From the NCBI GenBank assembly GCA_024114885.1, contig CP099423.1, forward strand, positions 2,356,001 through 2,420,000: a stretch of 64,000 bases of DNA. Direction: 5' to 3'. Below the pieces are notes generated by a model that was not told the DNA's origin, did not search any database, and saw only the letters and a list, made by a program, of their open reading frames with translations. The position numbers and the translations under genes were made by a program. Positions 22,706 to 33,833 of the stretch are shown here, in pieces. Each line of letters opens with the position of its first letter. The first letter of the stretch is position 1. This DNA is from Septoria linicola. Lineage: Eukaryota; Ascomycota; Dothideomycetes; Mycosphaerellales; Mycosphaerellaceae.

Positions 22706-24822
22706 ATGACTGGTTACAGAACCCCTGCGCAATGGTCTACGCGGGCACAGCGGCGAAGTCCTCTTCTCAGATGGGCTACACTGTTTGCCATTGCTGCCTT
22801 ATCCGGACTGCTTTTCTCCACGTTCAAACTAGCCAGACGAGCCGATTCGAAGATCAAACGACGTACAGAGCTCGTCCAAAGGCCTCTTCAGGTCCACGAC
22901 GCACACGGCAATGGGGCTCAGGATTCCCCGCCTGAGCACCTTTCCATGCAATCCGACTTGCCGGTAGTGCCACAAACATCAAGTGACGTTCCAGCCAGCA
23001 TACTCCAGGAAGCTCTTCAAAACCCGAATTGGATGGACGCACGAGACACACCCGCGTTTCCAGCCTTCATAAAGTATGCTTCTTTGGTGGAAGCTGCAGA
23101 TACACTACCAGATATCTCATATATTAACTTCGAGGACGCAGTCAAAGATGATGTCCTCGAAGGGTGGGAGGCGGACTGGATCGCGTCAGGTACATACAGC
23201 ACCGCGAAGTGGGGGTTGTTGAAGGAGCCTCGCATTGACTTCGTCTATACATGGGTGAATGGTTCGGATGAAGCATTTCGAGACACCAAACATCCCTACG
23301 AGCTGAACTCCACGTTGAATGATCCAGAAGGCTCATGGCTCGGGCGGCATGGCGAGAATCGATATCGTGACTGGAACGAATTGAAGTACTCGGTTCGCAG
23401 CATCGAGAAATACGCACCTTTCCGCAATAAGATTCAAATATTGGTCAATTCATTGTACGGTGCTACGGCTGCGAAGGGCAAACAGATTCCGAGCTGGCTG
23501 GACGAGAGCAAAGTCGGTGGCATTTTTGAGGTATTGGCGCAAGAGGAGTTCTTCGAGCTAGACAAACAGGACTGCTTGCCTAGTTTCAACTCGCTCACCA
23601 TTGAAAATCAGCTTCACAATACGGAGTCTGGAGTGGACAGGGTAGGTTGCTGTCGCGAACAGCTCTGTGCGTAGCTTTTTGACTTACAAGATGATAGCTT
23701 TTCGCCATGTCGGACGATATGCTGCTCGGGCGGCCCCATGCCGCATCGGACATATACTCCCCACTGTATGGACCGCTTCTGGCTTTCAAAACCAACACCT
23801 ACAATACACTGCACCGCCCGAATGAGGCCGATGCCAAACGGTTTGGGGAGAAGCCGTGGCTGATCTACACGTCGTGGTTGTTGAACAAACGCTTTGGTGC
23901 CCGCAAGCGCAAGGGGCAAGCCCATTTTGGGCACTCGCTATCTCGCAGACTACATCGAGAGGCTATGCAGTCTTTTCCGAGACCAGAACTCCAAAGTGCT
24001 TGCTCCAGATTTCGGGGTGATTTTGGATTCCAGCTGTACAGCTGGTACGCAACATTTCACTATACCATAGAACGACACCGAGAGGTGCTCCTGTGGAGTT
24101 ATCTTATGCATCGCAGCGATCAAGATCAAGACGGCTATCTCTCACGACAAGAGCGCGAGCAAATTATGCTAGATCTGGAGGAAGGTCTGATGAACGAGGG
24201 CAAGTCCTCCTTCCGGTTCAGAAATTTCTACCATCTGCCAGAGACCTTGGAGGCAGCCGGCTTGGACCCTCCCAAGGTGAATCTCGACATCCTGTGGACC
24301 TCAATGGACGGCCCTGTGACTGGGAAGGATATCGATTGCCTGAACTTTGACGTCAATGACTGCTTGGCTCCCGGATTCTCTGCTAATGACACTTCCGAGA
24401 ACTTCAAGGCTCCAGTATTTTCCACTGCGGCGATCTTGGATCGCGTGGCTCGGCAGCAACCTGAGTGCGGTGACTGCTTGATAAAAATCTTGCTGCACCG
24501 GACGCCAAAAGGCTTGGAGCCGTTGATGCCACTCAAGAAGCAACAACCAAAAGAGTTTGAGGTTGTGGTGAAGGCACTGAAGCGCTACCAGTATGTGGTG
24601 AACGAGCCGGACGGACTCTTCATCATGGTCACAGACGCAGAACAAGTTGAAACAATGCTGATCAAAAGACTGCTCACCAAAAAGAAGCGAGTCGGGCAGC
24701 TCTGCTTGAACGACGATATCTCCACAGAAGAGGAGGCTGAATTGGAAGATCTCCGCTCTACGATCAATCGACTGTTCGAAGGACTCCTGCCACAAGCAAG
24801 TCGATTTGAACAAAGCACATAG
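22706..24822 (+). CDS. Stealth-family sugar-phosphate transferase
   Basis: Exons 22706-23641 and 23698-24822 (intron 56 bp, GTAGGT...GATAG) give 686 residues. A type II anchor lies at about residues 20-40. Stealth conserved regions follow: IDFVYTWVNGSD (about 176), NRYRDWNELKYSVRSIEKYA (about 218) and SDDMLLGRP just after the splice junction, where other members have NDDMFFG. A canonical EF-hand loop, DQDQDGYLSRQE, lies near residue 453; human GNPTAB also combines Stealth regions with an EF-hand. Family members transfer sugar-1-phosphate from nucleotide sugars to glycans (GlcNAc-1-phosphotransferase, bacterial capsule synthases, Cryptococcus Xpt1). I infer Golgi formation of a sugar phosphodiester; donor and acceptor cannot be read from sequence. 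First gene of the glycan cluster. Confidence 0.9.
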
Positions 24823-25829
24823 TATAGCCAGTTGGTGCAAGGATAACGGGCGCGGACAGACTATTCACGGAGCTTCATTGAAAGCTTGACCAATCATCGT
24901 GGGCTGTCAAAGGATCAATGTACAGATCATCACTGAATCGTTGTGCAGCTCAGCCATTGCGCAGGTTGCTCACGCGAGTTCGGTCAGCACAATTCTGTGT
25001 TGGCATTAACTTTCGGCCAGAGTAGCACGGAACCAAGTAGAACGAAGTAAGTTGAAGCTAAATGTGTGGTCGGCGCCATCTGCAGCATCGCCCGCGCCCA
25101 GAGCCAAGCCACCAGGAGGACTGACTTCAGGAGAAACTTCGCGCTAGTCTGCCGAGGCCGCCCACAGCCTGATGTAGCTTAGCCGCATCAGGGCGCCATC
25201 TCCACGGCTTGACTTAGCCTCATCAAGAAGTGTGGACATCAGTGGATTCCAAGACTTATGAGGACATCGGAGCTTACTTACTGCATGACAACCTCTACAA
25301 TTGTCTTTCAAGGTTGAGCTACATGGCCGATGTCGATGACCAACATTCATGGTCACGTATTCGTGTGAGTTCTTCACGATAGAGATTCTACCATCAACGT
25401 TCCGGCTTTGCTCACATCTTCCACCACTGCTGATTGTCGCCACTTTAAATATAGCTAGCCGTCAGCCACCATCACGCGTTACCAAATGTGGCATTGAAGC
25501 AGACGACCTTTCGTCCATTCTCCTGGCACCAAATTTCGCACTAAACTGGCATCGCTTGTGAGGGCTGACTTCGAAGAGCGTGGCCGAGCGGCGACACCGA
25601 TCACGCCGTCAGATTGGCTCTTCCACGTTCTAGCCGAAACTCCAATGGCCTCTCACTCGTCCATTGCCCTCTTTCAGAATGTGTTGTAGCGTGCTTCCTG
25701 GTCAATCGCGGCGAGATAAACAGCAACCGCTTGAGATTCCGACGCCTTCACCTCCATCTCTGTAGAAATGACACGAGACCCATGGTTCGCTCACTACACG
25801 CTTCATATTAGCACCCTCTCTTGACGCTC
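24823..25829. other. Intergenic, about 1 kb
   Basis: No supported gene; short ORFs only. Presumably 3' region of the Stealth gene and promoter of the GT34 gene. Confidence 0.6.
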
Positions 25830-27290
25830 ATGGGCCGAGCTGGAGAACATACGCACCTCATACGGCCACACCGTGCACGAAGCCCTCTAGCGATGGGTGG
25901 GCATGTTTTCCAGCGGGCTGGCCTGCTCATATTGGTGGCCTTTTTTGCAATATACACCGTGGTTGAGTTTCTATCTACGCGCAACGTACTTTCCCAATGT
26001 GTAGCCTTGACGGCTCACAGCGCTCCCAATGCCCAGATACATGGGGTCGATGTGCCTCCGACCACTTCTCAAGCGCTGCGATCTCCAGGTACCTCGAAAG
26101 CGAACGACGAAAAGCATGGGAAAGTTGTGGATAATGAAGTGATTCCAAAATCTGCGGCGATTGGTAAAGTCACGATGCTTTACGGTCCATGGGCAGAGCT
26201 GGCGGACAACCAGGCTGTGCTGCAGACGCACAGAGATCATGCGGAATTACAAGGACACTCCATGCACGTTTTGGACAGACAGATCATGCATGGCATGTGG
26301 TCAAAGTTGTCCTACATGCTGATGCTGGTACTGGAGGAATTAGCAAAGCCGGAGGATGAGCGGATGAAGTGGCTCTTCGTAAGTCGTTGTGAGCGAGTAC
26401 GTCTGTGTAGCTGCTGATGAGAGTAGTGGTTCGATTTGGATATCATAGTGATGAATCGAAATGTCCCACTGGACGTCTTTCTCCCTCCAGAGGACGGCTT
26501 CTCGCACATCAATCTCCTTGTCACGAACGATCACAATGGGCTCAACAGTGGCTCTTTCTTTTTGCGTGTCAGCGAGTGGGCTGTCAAATATCTGATCGAC
26601 ATCATCGCTTTGCACAGCTATAAGCCGGAATTCAAGCTGAAGTACAGTGATCAATCGGCCCAAGAAGTGATGACTCTTGACGTAAGATCGTCTGCTCCAC
26701 AAGTCACATTTGCAGTGCTGACGTGAACCTTACAGACCAGATATAAGGCCAATACATTGTACGTGCCACAGAGGTGGTTCAATGCATACCGCGGGCCTCG
26801 CAATGATCGAGAGCAATTGGTCAGAGGCGAAAAGGTGCCGGCGAACACGATCAAAGCTGGAGACTTACAGCTCCATTTCGCGGGCAAGAAAGTCAAGCAC
26901 CTAATTCCGACTTATCTGGCATTGGCCGCCAACAATAGCATGGGCTGGGAGATGCCGCTCAAGAAGACGAAGCTGCAGATGGAGATCGCCTTGTTCTGGA
27001 AGCTTACAAAGGAGAGGCAGGATTGGGATCAGCCCGTTCCATCGAAGAAAAAGGCCCCGGCGGCCAAGGTGGCAGTGGCAGCGGAAGGCGCTGGTGCTGA
27101 AGCACTTAGGGCGGCCGCCGTGAAAGCTGAAAATATTCGTGGGAACTCGGTGATCGAGCAGATAAGCAAATTGGGTGCTTCGGTAGATGCAGACGAAGGG
27201 GTTAAACACGAGCTGGGATCAGCTATGGATAGCACTTTGGCGCAAGGCGAGAGCGATGGCTCGAAAGAGGACATGAGCTCCGATAGTTGA
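25830..27290 (+). CDS. GT34-type galactosyl/mannosyltransferase (Gma12/Mnn10 family)
   Basis: Three exons, 25830-26378, 26427-26681 and 26736-27290 (introns 48 and 54 bp, both phase 0), give 452 residues. A type II anchor lies at about residues 29-46 (GLLILVAFFAIY). The second exon opens with WFDLDIIVMN, the DXD nucleotide-sugar site typical of GT34, followed by LLVTNDHNGLNSGSFFLR, a strongly conserved family block. The region after about residue 365 is a low-complexity Lys/Ala tail and then acidic. Known members add alpha-1,2-galactose or alpha-1,6-mannose in the Golgi; which one applies here is not clear. The start at 25830 is the first in-frame ATG; 25893 is an alternative closer to the anchor. 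Confidence 0.88.
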
Positions 27291-27637
27291 TATGCATGCA
27301 CTCAAATCTTGGTTGTCAGCAAGCGCATCGCCATACTATTTGCAAACAGTGGCAGACGAGATCTCGTAGGCTTCCCGATGAATGTATTCCGGCACTTTTT
27401 CCTCGTTGGGGTTGTAGCAAGCCATCCGCTCTTATCTAAATTTTAAATGGCGCCCCTTTGCTCTAGTGACGCCACACTTTTCAATCTCTGGGAGGCTTCT
27501 TATCGTAATCAAGGGACCGACGGAGCTCGTAGAACCACTAGTCCGAAAGTGTCAGACTTGGGATCTGCATGTCTCTCGTCCGCTCTAGCCTCTGGTCAAT
27601 TGTTTTGACAATAATCTGATCCATCGTACACCCCAAT
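27291..27637. other. Intergenic, 347 bp
   Basis: Contains the 3' end of the GT34 transcript and the promoter of the GT32 gene; nothing further recognised. Confidence 0.5.
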
Positions 27638-28783
27638 ATGAAGTATGGTAATGCAAGTCCGGTCATATCACGATTTAGAGCATCCTCAGTATCTAGGCGG
27701 AGAATACTTGCTCCGCTTGGTATCGTAGTTCTTCTGGTACTGTTCATACTCCGGCAGCAAAGAAGCTATCTGCTTAGCATTGCATCCTCACCTCTCGGGC
27801 CCGTCGCTGGAGAAGGGTCAGATTCGTCCTTGGAAGAATCTGTCTCGTTTGAAGCAGCATGGCCTCAAAACATATGGCAGACGGGTAGCAAAGCCATGAC
27901 CGTCAAGTGGGCAGATGAAGTGAAAACGTGGACGAACCTCAATCCAGGCTGGAGATACGGATTCCTCGGAGACGAAGCTTGCACGAAGTACGTCGACGAT
28001 CATTTTCGAGATCAACCAGCCATTCATAACTTTTGGCATGAGCTGAATGTCACCATACTGAGAGCCGACTTCATTCGCTACCTTACTATGCTCGCAGAAG
28101 GTGGTGTGTACAGCGACATGGACACTAGTTGCCTGAAACCCATCGTGGACTGGATACCTACCGAGTTCGAGGAAATGGACATTCAGGTTGTTGCAGGCAT
28201 CGAATATGACGACAATACGTATCCTATGTTCGCTCGCCCTATCAGTCTTTGTCAGTGGACGTTGATGGCGAAGCCTGGGCACCCGGTTTTCCAGAAGGTT
28301 GTCGCCAGAGTCATCTATCATCTGGAGTATCTTGCTCGTATCAAACATGTCGAGTTGGGACAGCTCAAGCTGGAGAAGAAGGAGGTCCTGGATGCCACCG
28401 GTCCTGGCGCGTTTACTGATAGTGTTATGGAAGTAATAAGCAATCACGAGGGCAGGAGAGTTGAATGGAAAGAGCTGTCGCAGCTCAAACAGCCTAAGCT
28501 ATACGGCGACGTGCTGATCTTACCAATCAACGCATTCGCAGGCAATCAAAAGCACAGTCATAGCGGTGATGCGGCATATGGGCCAAAACTAGTGAAGCAT
28601 CATTTTGGGCGCAGCTGGTATACCTCTGGGAAACCAACAAAGGAGCTACAAGAGAAACCGAAGAAGGAGCCCCAAGAGAAACTGAAGAAGAAGCCACAGG
28701 AGGAACTGAAGAGCGGTGAAAAGGACAAATCTACAGAGGCCGCAAATGACCACACAGCCAAAAAGAAATCGGGTAGTCCTTAA
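27638..28783 (+). CDS. GT32 (Och1-like) glycosyltransferase
   Basis: Single exon, 381 residues. An N-terminal anchor lies at about 25-41 (LAPLGIVVLLVLFIL). The sequence PQNIWQTG opens the catalytic domain, then LRADFIRYLTMLAEGGVYSD leads to the DXD site D160-M-D162 followed by TSCLKPI. This is the GT32 (Gly_transf_sug) pattern shared by Och1 alpha-1,6-mannosyltransferase and relatives. The last 50 residues are a Lys/Glu/Pro-rich tail with imperfect repeats (KEPQEKLKKKPQEEL), unusual for Och1. Since yeasts use Och1 to start N-glycan outer chains, this copy may be a specialised paralog dedicated to the cluster product; that is inference. Confidence 0.9.
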   Translation: MKYGNASPVISRFRASSVSRRRILAPLGIVVLLVLFILRQQRSYLLSIASSPLGPVAGEGSDSSLEESVSFEAAWPQNIWQTGSKAMTVKWADEVKTWTNLNPGWRYGFLGDEACTKYVDDHFRDQPAIHNFWHELNVTILRADFIRYLTMLAEGGVYSDMDTSCLKPIVDWIPTEFEEMDIQVVAGIEYDDNTYPMFARPISLCQWTLMAKPGHPVFQKVVARVIYHLEYLARIKHVELGQLKLEKKEVLDATGPGAFTDSVMEVISNHEGRRVEWKELSQLKQPKLYGDVLILPINAFAGNQKHSHSGDAAYGPKLVKHHFGRSWYTSGKPTKELQEKPKKEPQEKLKKKPQEELKSGEKDKSTEAANDHTAKKKSGSP

Positions 28784-29149
28784 CGCAGCACTGTTGGATG
28801 TACTCTGCACGATTTCACACAGACCGCGCCACAAGCCACATGAAACACTCCCTCCCTCTCGAGTGCCGTTAACATTCCATGATCAGGCTGTGTATCGAAA
28901 CATGTAATGTCCACATTCACTGATCAGGCGGCAGCTTCTTGTTGACGACTGTAGAACCTTGCCTCATTTGTAAGTCCACACCTGCATTCGACGCTTTGGG
29001 ATCTGGAGCACGTCTCTATGGAGCTGCTGAACGAGAATGGCCAGGCCACAAGTCGTGTTGCAAAACGATGTACAGCACTCTGCTTCTGCTTATCTTACGG
29101 GAACTTGAGTCACTTCTACAGACATCTAAGATACAGCCCTCGATGGCAT
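28784..29149. other. Convergent intergenic region
   Basis: Lies between the 3' ends of the GT32 (plus) and Cas1-like (minus) genes; only short ORFs. Confidence 0.5.
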
Positions 29150-31856
29150 CTACGTATAAGTCCAATTCAGGGCCCACATAATCATTAGAGCCATGACGAT
29201 GCGGGCTTGTAAGCTCTGCAGTCCATGGATCATCGAGCCCCGGTACCTGATGCGTCGTGTCACTGTCGACTGCACTCCCAATTTTTCGCAGCTGGCCGAC
29301 CCCGCTTCTGCAATAGCTTGCCCATCTCCAGCGGACACTGTTAGTGGCACCTGTCGATTTCCCACGAACCAGGCCACAATCACCCCCGTAGCATCACCAA
29401 CAACGATACTGCTGGCGATGTAGAGTGGCGTAAGGACTATCCAGTCCCGCCAACGGTCTCTCAGTAGGGTTTCGTCGCCATGAAAGAAACCTGTTCGCAG
29501 AACACTGCCTTGATCGCCAGAGAGCCAGAAATGGAAGTGCATAATATACATCTCGCCAGAATATCGACCCAGCCAGGCAAACCCAGCGGAGTGGAAGTTC
29601 CGAAGCGCAGGGTGAGCATTTCGCATCACTGCATAACAAATTATCGGGATCCAGTTGACGTATGCCTGGTATGATAGGAAATCGTTCCTGTAGAGTGCAG
29701 ACTGCCAATACCAAAAGGCACAGGAGCCCAACAGCGCACACCCGGCGACAGAAATCCTAAGAACCTCCCAGTGCTTCCGGACCACTTTGCTGAGGCGGCT
29801 AATGTCGTTCTCTGAAGAGTTGCGAGGCTTGTGAATGACTCCAATGAGCCAAATATAGAGAAGTGCCACCACCATACCAATGTATACCATGTACCGGTCG
29901 TTGAACATTCGTTTAGCAAAGAATCGCACGGAGAAGCTACCGCCTGTAAAGTCTGTGCATAGCCTTACGAGAGTTTCCTGGGCGCCTTCTGTTGAGAAGA
30001 ACAGGTCCACGAGAGTCGCCGACAGGACAATTTTCCCAAGCATGAAAGCAATGTTGGAGTTGTATTCGCGGCCGGTTGCAAGCGTGATGTACAGAATTAC
30101 AAACCAGATGGTGGAAAGTGCCACATAGTAGTAACCAGCCCAGCTTGTCCGCATCACGTATGCCAAAGCTACAGTTGGCAGGTTGGTGCGCATGAGGACT
30201 CCAGTGAAGCGCTGAAGCGAATAGTCCTTTTTCTGCAGGAAGTAGAGTCTAGCACATGAAACGTCAGTAAGAATATTCGTAAATGATATTAGAGATTTCG
30301 TACGTATGCCCAAACCCCGAGATGAAGAGATATGATGGCACGATGCTACGACCGACTATCCAGACAAACGGAGCAGGCTCCTGCAAATCTCGTCAGTGTG
30401 TCCACTCCTCTTTCGAGATCAGCAAAAGCTTCTGTCGGAGCAATATACCACACCATAGTGAAATATGATAATCACCAACTGCATCCAACCCTTCCATTCG
30501 TCAGCCTGTTCACGCGGGAGAAAAGCTTGATTGTTAATGCTCTGTTGGTCTTGCACTTTCTGTGTCGTGCATCGTTTTATCGTGGTCGCACCAAACACGG
30601 CAGCCACGAGTCCAAAAAGGGCCCAGCTCTCCCATCTGAAAACGTCTTTTCGCGCATGCTCGAACACCTGACTCCGATCAGCAATAAACAGCATCACAAT
30701 GACTGCAGAGAAGGAGCTTAGAGCGTAGACAACTGTGCGTGATTCCATGGAAAGGATAGACCTCTGTGAGTCCAGCAAGAGTAGAGCTGGCAGGAGGATC
30801 AATGCGATAATTATGAAGCCAGTTTGGATCCAGTTTGCAGCACGCCAATTTGCACAGCATGTCGCTGTATTAGAGATCATGCCTCTACTAGCGAGTACAG
30901 CATTGCACCGCAGACTGAGAAGTAGTTCAGCTCGAGTGCGAACGATCAATTCTGTTGCTTGGCCACCTGGACCTTGGAGCGATTGCCCTTGGCTGTCTGT
31001 CATCTCGCTGAAGACTGGCAGAAAGTCGAATGGCGTCTCCTCTGCACTCCTCGCGAGCTGCTTGTTGAGCTCGCGATACGGCGCCGCCTCGATCGCTGGA
31101 CTATTAGGATGTATGTCGGCAGGAGCAAACAAAATCAGGTTCCCCGGGCCCGAATCCTGGCTGAGCTTGCTCCCCAGGCTTGAACGAGGCCTCAAAGCAT
31201 GCGCTTTGGATGCGAGACTCTGCACTGTGCGAACATAATTGCCCAGAGAGGCGCCAATATTCACAGCGTGAGTTCCAGCTCCAATCACTGTTAGCATGGG
31301 CTGGTCCTCCGTCTCGTCCCGAAATGCCTCTACAGCACGACGCAAAGCACTGCTATTCAGGTATGGGTCGTAGAGAAAGGTTAGGTAGACGCCGCCTTCG
31401 GTATGATGCAGATCTTGGGATCTCAAGGCCGGGAGTCTAACGTTCTTCGCGGTTGATAGCCGTTGCACGAAGTGGTTGTAAATGCCCTGCAGCTGAAGAT
31501 CTCCTGCGAACAATATTCGACGTTGCCTGCTCTGAGCGGCACACAATCTCAAGGATTTGGCCCTGATCAAACACAAGATCAATCGACTCTTCAAGACAAG
31601 TGGGGCTCGAGGAGCAGGACTCACCCATAATCTGCCAAAGAGCAACCAGGAACATGCCATCGACCTGCGAGCCAATGTCCTGTCCGAGTAAGTGCTTGGC
31701 ACTTGTACGGATCACTGCCTGCGAACAGCCGTCAATATTTACACAAAGCTTTGTGCTGAAGACTAGATCAAGTCGGCACATACCAAGAGCGTAGTGTCGC
31801 AGACACATGAATCCCACAAGGCCTAGAACAAGCCTGAAGTAGATGCCTCGAAACAT
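29150..31856 (-). CDS. Cas1-like polysaccharide O-acetyltransferase
   Basis: Five exons on the minus strand, 31856-31784, 31718-31625, 31562-30449, 30380-30304 and 30248-29150, give 818 residues. All four introns have GT-AG ends, and phase is kept only with this structure. Order: N-terminal anchor (about 5-22); SGNH/PC-esterase-like domain with SDPYKCQAL, WHVPGCSLADYG, RILFAGDLQLQG (76-78 is GDL) and ADIHPN; then the Cas1 acyltransferase domain with EWKGWMQLVIIIFHY, PSYLFISGFGHTLYFLQKKD and about ten membrane helices. Cryptococcus Cas1 and human CASD1 O-acetylate mannan or sialic acid. The usual GDS serine is leucine here, so the esterase-like domain may have lost its nucleophile. Head-to-head with the 32303 gene. 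Confidence 0.9.
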
Positions 31857-32302
31857 GACTGCGACGACGAGTGCATGCTACTGGTTGTCCAACGCGGCGA
31901 CCATGTACGCAAGACGAACATTGGAGCAGAGATCGAGTGTGCTGAGACTAAGCTGTTTTGGGCCGAGCAGCTTAAGGTAACATTGCCATTCTTCTGCCCC
32001 AAGGGACGTTGCCCGGGTTCGAGCGAAAATTGTTCTGACGCCACTGGCATCAGCTTGGCCCCGAGCCGTTGGGGGTTGAATGGAGCACGAAGGAAGCTTT
32101 CCGAGGGCTGGCGCTAGTGCTACGCCTTACCCGCTAGTCTCCCCCATCGCCAAAGTGCCAGACTTATCGATTGTGCCACGGAGCTTCCAGACGATTGCGA
32201 CGATCGCGCTGAAAGTCGTGGTCACAATTGTTTCTATGTCCAGCAGCTTTCACTTCTTCCATCCTCCTGCCACTTTCTGCTCGCGTGATACATACATCAA
32301 CC
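31857..32302. promoter_or_regulatory. Shared divergent promoter region, 446 bp
   Basis: Separates the Cas1-like gene (minus) from the unassigned GT gene (plus), so it must hold both promoters. No specific factor site is claimed. Confidence 0.5.
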
Positions 32303-33679
32303 ATGACAAGCTTGCAGGACAGTCTGAGGAAATATGTGATGCCTCACATGTACCACAGTGAACAGGGAGAGAAAGATGGATTCATCGAACGGACCTTTTG
32401 GACAAGAAGAGTGCGGGTATGGTTGATGCGTGCTGCCATAGCTGTCTTGTCCCTCACATTCCTTTGGTATATCATTTCCGCACCAAGTGGAAGTGCATCT
32501 TTCGCACCACGTCCAACGAGACCTTCACGTCCAGATTTGTCGATATCCGAAGGCTCTCAAGTCAATGGGATGGCAGGCCTAGTCGAATTTCAGAAACCCA
32601 AGCAGAAAGTCATGGGCTTAGTCTTCGCTGGGCGACGCGAATTCGTAAGCATACTTGACTGTTACCTACAGCGGAATCTTGTTCGAAATGGCGGCTGGCT
32701 TGACGGAGTACTTTGGATCATCAATCCCAAGCGAGCAGAGGACGACGAGTATCTGTGGAACCTGACGAATTCTGTTCCAGAGTACACGGCATACACTACT
32801 CGCGAAGAAGAAAATGGGACGGTAAGAAATTACAGCCCACGCTACAAGTACTGTGAACCTGACACGATCTACATCAAAATCGATGATGATGTGGTGTTCT
32901 TCGAAGATCGCACAGTGGCTGCCATGGTCAAACGCCTTGTCGAGAATCCACAGTACTTTGGTGTCAGTGCCAACATTGTGAACAATCCCATCCTGTCATG
33001 GGTGCACTACCACAAAGAGACTTATCTTCCATTCTTTCCTGAAGTAACACCGGCCGTGGACTTCAGCCGCGATGATGCGAAATATCGAGACTCCTTGTCA
33101 GACTGGCGAACTTCAGACCTGCCCCTATGGAAGGGGCCAAAGAGGTTCCAGTTCACGGGCCTCGAAGCTGCCCCTTTCAAGAACCACCGCTGGCTTCCGC
33201 TGCCGCCCAATTTTCCGCTGGAGAAAACGCCCGCTGGAGCTCTAGGAGCAGAGGGAGCCGCGGAATATAATGCTGCCAATATTGGTATGAGATCATGGGC
33301 CATTGCAGCACAAGGGCACTACTCATTCTTGACCCACCTCCAGAAGTCTGAGCTGTATCGTTACAAGATGGACCTTTGGCACTATCGCTACAACCGCTTG
33401 TCGATCAACTTCTTCGCATTCAACAGCAACGACATTCTGAAAGACCCAATCACCGGATCTGATGAGGCATTCCTGACTGTCAAACTGCCTCTGAAGCTGC
33501 AAAGGCCCGTGGTACTAGAGGGGTCGGGAATCGCGGTCCACTTTGGATTTCAGCGGCAGGTGGGCGGGCATGGCAATATAAAAGGATCGGCACTGAATGA
33601 TACGGATTTGATACATCGGTATGGAATGTATGCAGAAGAGTTCATCTGTGGCAAGCCCTGGGGCAGTCCGATGATCTGA
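32303..33679 (+). CDS. Putative type II GT-A-like glycosyltransferase, family unassigned
   Basis: Single exon, 458 residues. The start is taken at 32303, an ATG in good context (CAACCATGA) just before the anchor. A membrane segment lies at about 41-60 (AAIAVLSLTFLWYIIS), followed by a Pro/Arg/Ser stem. The catalytic-like part begins MGLVFAGRREFVSILDCYL and includes IYIKIDDDVVFF with D194-D196, resembling a GT-A metal/nucleotide-sugar site. It ends in a region with several aromatic residues and GGHGNIKGSALNDTDLIH. I do not recognise a numbered CAZy family with certainty. The position inside the cluster supports a glycan role. There are N-glycosylation sequons. Confidence 0.75.
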   Translation: MTSLQDSLRKYVMPHMYHSEQGEKDGFIERTFWTRRVRVWLMRAAIAVLSLTFLWYIISAPSGSASFAPRPTRPSRPDLSISEGSQVNGMAGLVEFQKPKQKVMGLVFAGRREFVSILDCYLQRNLVRNGGWLDGVLWIINPKRAEDDEYLWNLTNSVPEYTAYTTREEENGTVRNYSPRYKYCEPDTIYIKIDDDVVFFEDRTVAAMVKRLVENPQYFGVSANIVNNPILSWVHYHKETYLPFFPEVTPAVDFSRDDAKYRDSLSDWRTSDLPLWKGPKRFQFTGLEAAPFKNHRWLPLPPNFPLEKTPAGALGAEGAAEYNAANIGMRSWAIAAQGHYSFLTHLQKSELYRYKMDLWHYRYNRLSINFFAFNSNDILKDPITGSDEAFLTVKLPLKLQRPVVLEGSGIAVHFGFQRQVGGHGNIKGSALNDTDLIHRYGMYAEEFICGKPWGSPMI

Positions 33680-33833
33680 GGGTACTGTGGAAGATACTGT
33701 AGCGTTGAAAGTATGCAAAGTTCATGAACTCATTCATCCTCTCTATCTGAATAAGTGGTTTCTCGTCCAGAACGGTGTCGCCTTCCCGTTCCCAGTCCTT
33801 CGAGTGGATTGGCTTGGACCACTGATGAGGATT

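Noticed and set aside
24301..24840. 179-codon minus-strand ORF
   Set aside because: Antisense shadow of the Stealth gene.
25572..25640. tRNA-like GCGTGGCCGAGCGG start
   Set aside because: No matching T-arm or closing acceptor stem downstream.
27818..28447. 209-codon minus-strand ORF
   Set aside because: Antisense shadow of the GT32 gene.
31437..31856. Apparent frameshift between the first exon frame and the main frame of the Cas1-like gene
   Set aside because: Two short GT-AG introns (31719-31783 and 31563-31624) restore one frame with the family motifs DPYKCQAL and VPGCSLADYG, so the gene is intact.
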